Positions 62,671 through 64,000 of a stretch of 64,000 nt of DNA are shown one piece after another. A program made the position numbers and the translations under genes. Source of the DNA: Chondrinema litorale (GTDB taxonomy: Bacteria; Bacteroidota; Bacteroidia; Cytophagales; Flammeovirgaceae); the NCBI RefSeq assembly GCF_026250525.1, contig NZ_CP111044.1, positions 1-64,000 on the forward strand. Reading direction: 5' to 3'. The first letter of the stretch is position 1; the number at the start of each line of letters is the position of its first letter. Below the pieces are notes generated by a model. The model was not told the origin of the DNA and did not search any database. It worked only from the letters and a program-made list of their open reading frames with translations.

Positions 62671-64000
62671 TTATTCAGCCAGATTTAGATTATTATTTAC
62701 AATTGGCCACACACCTGGAGATGGAAAACTAATTCCTTTATTCTCACCTCTGTTCTCATCTTGACCGAAGTAATAAAGTGGCCAGCCTCTAAATGTTAGC
62801 TGCTTTTCTCCATATACGAGAATTTCACCGAAGTCAGATTTATCCATACCAGAAGGAAGTTCATTTATTTCTGTATAGAATATTGGCCATACTCCATTGT
62901 TGCTAAAATCTTCTGCTGTAAAGTTGTTGGTATCTTTAGTATCGTTGATGAAAATATAGATAGTATTACCAGCAGCATCTGTAAAGTACTTTGTTACTCC
63001 TTCGCCTTCTTCATAATCACCAGTATAGTTTTTACCATCGTGACCAACTAACTGCGCATCGGCGATCATTAAGCTGTAACTTTCTTTTGCGACATACCAT
63101 ACATTATTAACTCCGTCACCTAATACTTCACCAGTATCTTCAATTTCACCATCTGCAGTTGGAGAGTAATAATAGAGTGGCCAACCTTTATAGGTGGTTT
63201 GCATTGTTACGCCATCTGCTAAAGTGATTGTTCCAAAGTCGTCTTCGTCCAAATTTGAACCTGATTCAATGATGATATCTTCGTTGTAAAAAATTGGCCA
63301 GACATTTAAACAACCACCTGTGCAATTGCTACTTCCATCAGCATCTTTGGTAAAGTAATAAAGACTATTACCTACTGCATCAGTTATGATTTCACCAAAA
63401 GTATCATCATCAGTAATTTTTACAGTTGGGGCTTCTTCTGCTTGTTCGGTATCTGTATTTACAATTGGCCAAACTCCCGGTGCAGGAAAACTAATCCCTT
63501 TATTATCTCCTCTTTCTGTATCTTGACCAAAATAATATAATGGCCAGCCTTTGTAAGTAAGTTGTTGTTCACCATACACATCTATAGTTCCAAAATCACT
63601 AACATTTAAAGTACTCGGCAATGATGCGATGTCATCATAAAAAATTGGCCAAACACCGTCATTACTAAAATCTTCGGCAGTAAAATTATTTTTGTCTTTC
63701 GAGTCATTTATAAATATATATAGTGTGCGACCTGCTGCATCTACAAAATACTGAGTCTCGGAATCTCCTTCTGTATAATCACTTGTATAGTTTACACCAT
63801 CTGCGCCAACAAGTTGAGCATTTGCCAACATAATTGAGTAATCTGGTTTAGCAACAAACCACACATTATTTACAGCTTCTCCATTAGTTGCACCTGCTGA
63901 TTCTGTAGCTCCATCGCCAGTAGATGAATAATAGTAAAGTGGCCAACCTTTATAAGTGGTTTGCTTTTCGCCATCGTCTCTGGTTATCTCACCAAAGTCA
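62671..64000 (-). CDS. Tandem-repeat secreted lipoprotein (COG4315-like), 5' end beyond window
   Basis: Open frame that runs off the right edge; only the C-terminal 442 residues are present. The internal GTG at 63864 is not the real start because the same frame continues, with matching repeat sequence (DFGEITRDDGEKQ, TYKGWPLYYY), to base 64000. It consists of modules with YKGWPLYYF, GVWPIFY and DAAGxTxYIF motifs, the secreted-repeat family of COG4315 lipoproteins. A 254-residue (762-bp) superrepeat is seen almost twice. Cys pair NCTGGC occurs in one module. Function unknown; the cluster with a cytochrome-like lipoprotein, YceI and DUF5777 suggests an envelope redox or adhesion role. Confidence 0.8.
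   Translation of the reverse strand, partial: DFGEITRDDGEKQTTYKGWPLYYYSSTGDGATESAGATNGEAVNNVWFVAKPDYSIMLANAQLVGADGVNYTSDYTEGDSETQYFVDAAGRTLYIFINDSKDKNNFTAEDFSNDGVWPIFYDDIASLPSTLNVSDFGTIDVYGEQQLTYKGWPLYYFGQDTERGDNKGISFPAPGVWPIVNTDTEQAEEAPTVKITDDDTFGEIITDAVGNSLYYFTKDADGSSNCTGGCLNVWPIFYNEDIIIESGSNLDEDDFGTITLADGVTMQTTYKGWPLYYYSPTADGEIEDTGEVLGDGVNNVWYVAKESYSLMIADAQLVGHDGKNYTGDYEEGEGVTKYFTDAAGNTIYIFINDTKDTNNFTAEDFSNNGVWPIFYTEINELPSGMDKSDFGEILVYGEKQLTFRGWPLYYFGQDENRGENKGISFPSPGVWPIVNNNLNLAE
62701..64000. repeat. 762-bp imperfect tandem repeat within coding sequence
   Basis: Two near-homologous blocks, beginning AATTGGCCA at 62701 and 63463, are offset by exactly 762 bp (254 codons). Similarity is high over the whole block, including WPIFY and GWPLYYF codons, with many third-base changes. 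More copies may lie beyond the edge. Confidence 0.8.

Overview
The window looks like chromosome of a free-living, probably marine, member of the Bacteroidota, most likely order Cytophagales. The evidence is AT-rich DNA, SusC/SusD pairs, lipoprotein signal peptides with short lipoboxes, a T9SS C-terminal sorting domain, FecI/FecR/STN-TonB signalling, LytTR/LytS regulation, a hybrid two-component system, and promoters of the Bacteroidota type (TTTG, about 19 bp, TAnnTTTG). No rRNA, tRNA, CRISPR array, insertion sequence or phage gene was seen. The genus cannot be fixed from the sequence alone.

Layout. 1-745: non-coding leader. 746-12529: SusC/SusD pair followed by a large FG-GAP/ASPIC lipoprotein and two CxxCH plus FG-GAP lipoproteins, the last two convergent and 1 bp apart. 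12669-18277: an unusual zinc-ribbon SDR protein, two DEAD-box helicases in tandem (RhlE-like, DbpA-like) and an epoxide hydrolase. 18398-23063: ECF sigma factor, FecR anti-sigma and STN-TonB receptor. 23210-27410: AraC regulator, transglutaminase-like protein, LytTR/LytS pair and a secreted protein. 27629-31021: a T9SS-exported repeat protein. 31105-36010: a DUF2339 giant membrane protein and an alkaline-phosphatase-superfamily enzyme. 36059-38085: a cysteine-rich COG2345/SufR-like regulator divergent from a superoxide dismutase, then a flavin reductase. 38107-40435: an exported alpha/beta hydrolase and a membrane nucleotidyl cyclase. 40582-46825: a GbsR-type regulator plus TolC/adaptor/RND efflux operon. 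47046-49156: AraC regulator and FUSC-type permease. 49502-50974: a lipoprotein gene broken by an in-frame amber codon. 51144-58973: a fructose/fructan locus (hybrid sensor, MFS porter, PfkB kinase, GH32 lipoprotein, DeoR regulator). 60078-64000: a minus-strand envelope cluster (tandem-repeat lipoprotein, SprB-repeat cytochrome, YceI, DUF5777), with a VOC protein beside it.

How the parts work together. The fructan locus is self-consistent: a GH32 lipoprotein releases fructose, the sensor's periplasmic sugar-binding domain detects it, the MFS porter imports it and the PfkB kinase phosphorylates it. The region between sensor and porter carries GAAA(C/G) boxes spaced by whole helical turns, ending just before a promoter with a good -7 but poor -33 element, as expected for activation by the sensor's AraC domain. 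The efflux operon begins with its own regulator, and a perfect 14-bp inverted repeat overlaps its -33 element. The SOD promoter is likewise covered by an inverted repeat, next to a regulator with a cysteine cluster.

Start sites were revised where the longest frame began with a rare codon far upstream of a signal peptide or family N-terminus (5939, 9439, 26455, 37534, 58973, 60078, 62523). The points most worth checking are the phased operator array, the orphan plus-strand terminators near 59.5 kb that imply an unannotated transcript, the two electron-transfer-like lipoprotein clusters at the ends of the window, the SDR protein lacking its catalytic tyrosine, and the 20-of-21-nt leader motif shared by two distant genes.
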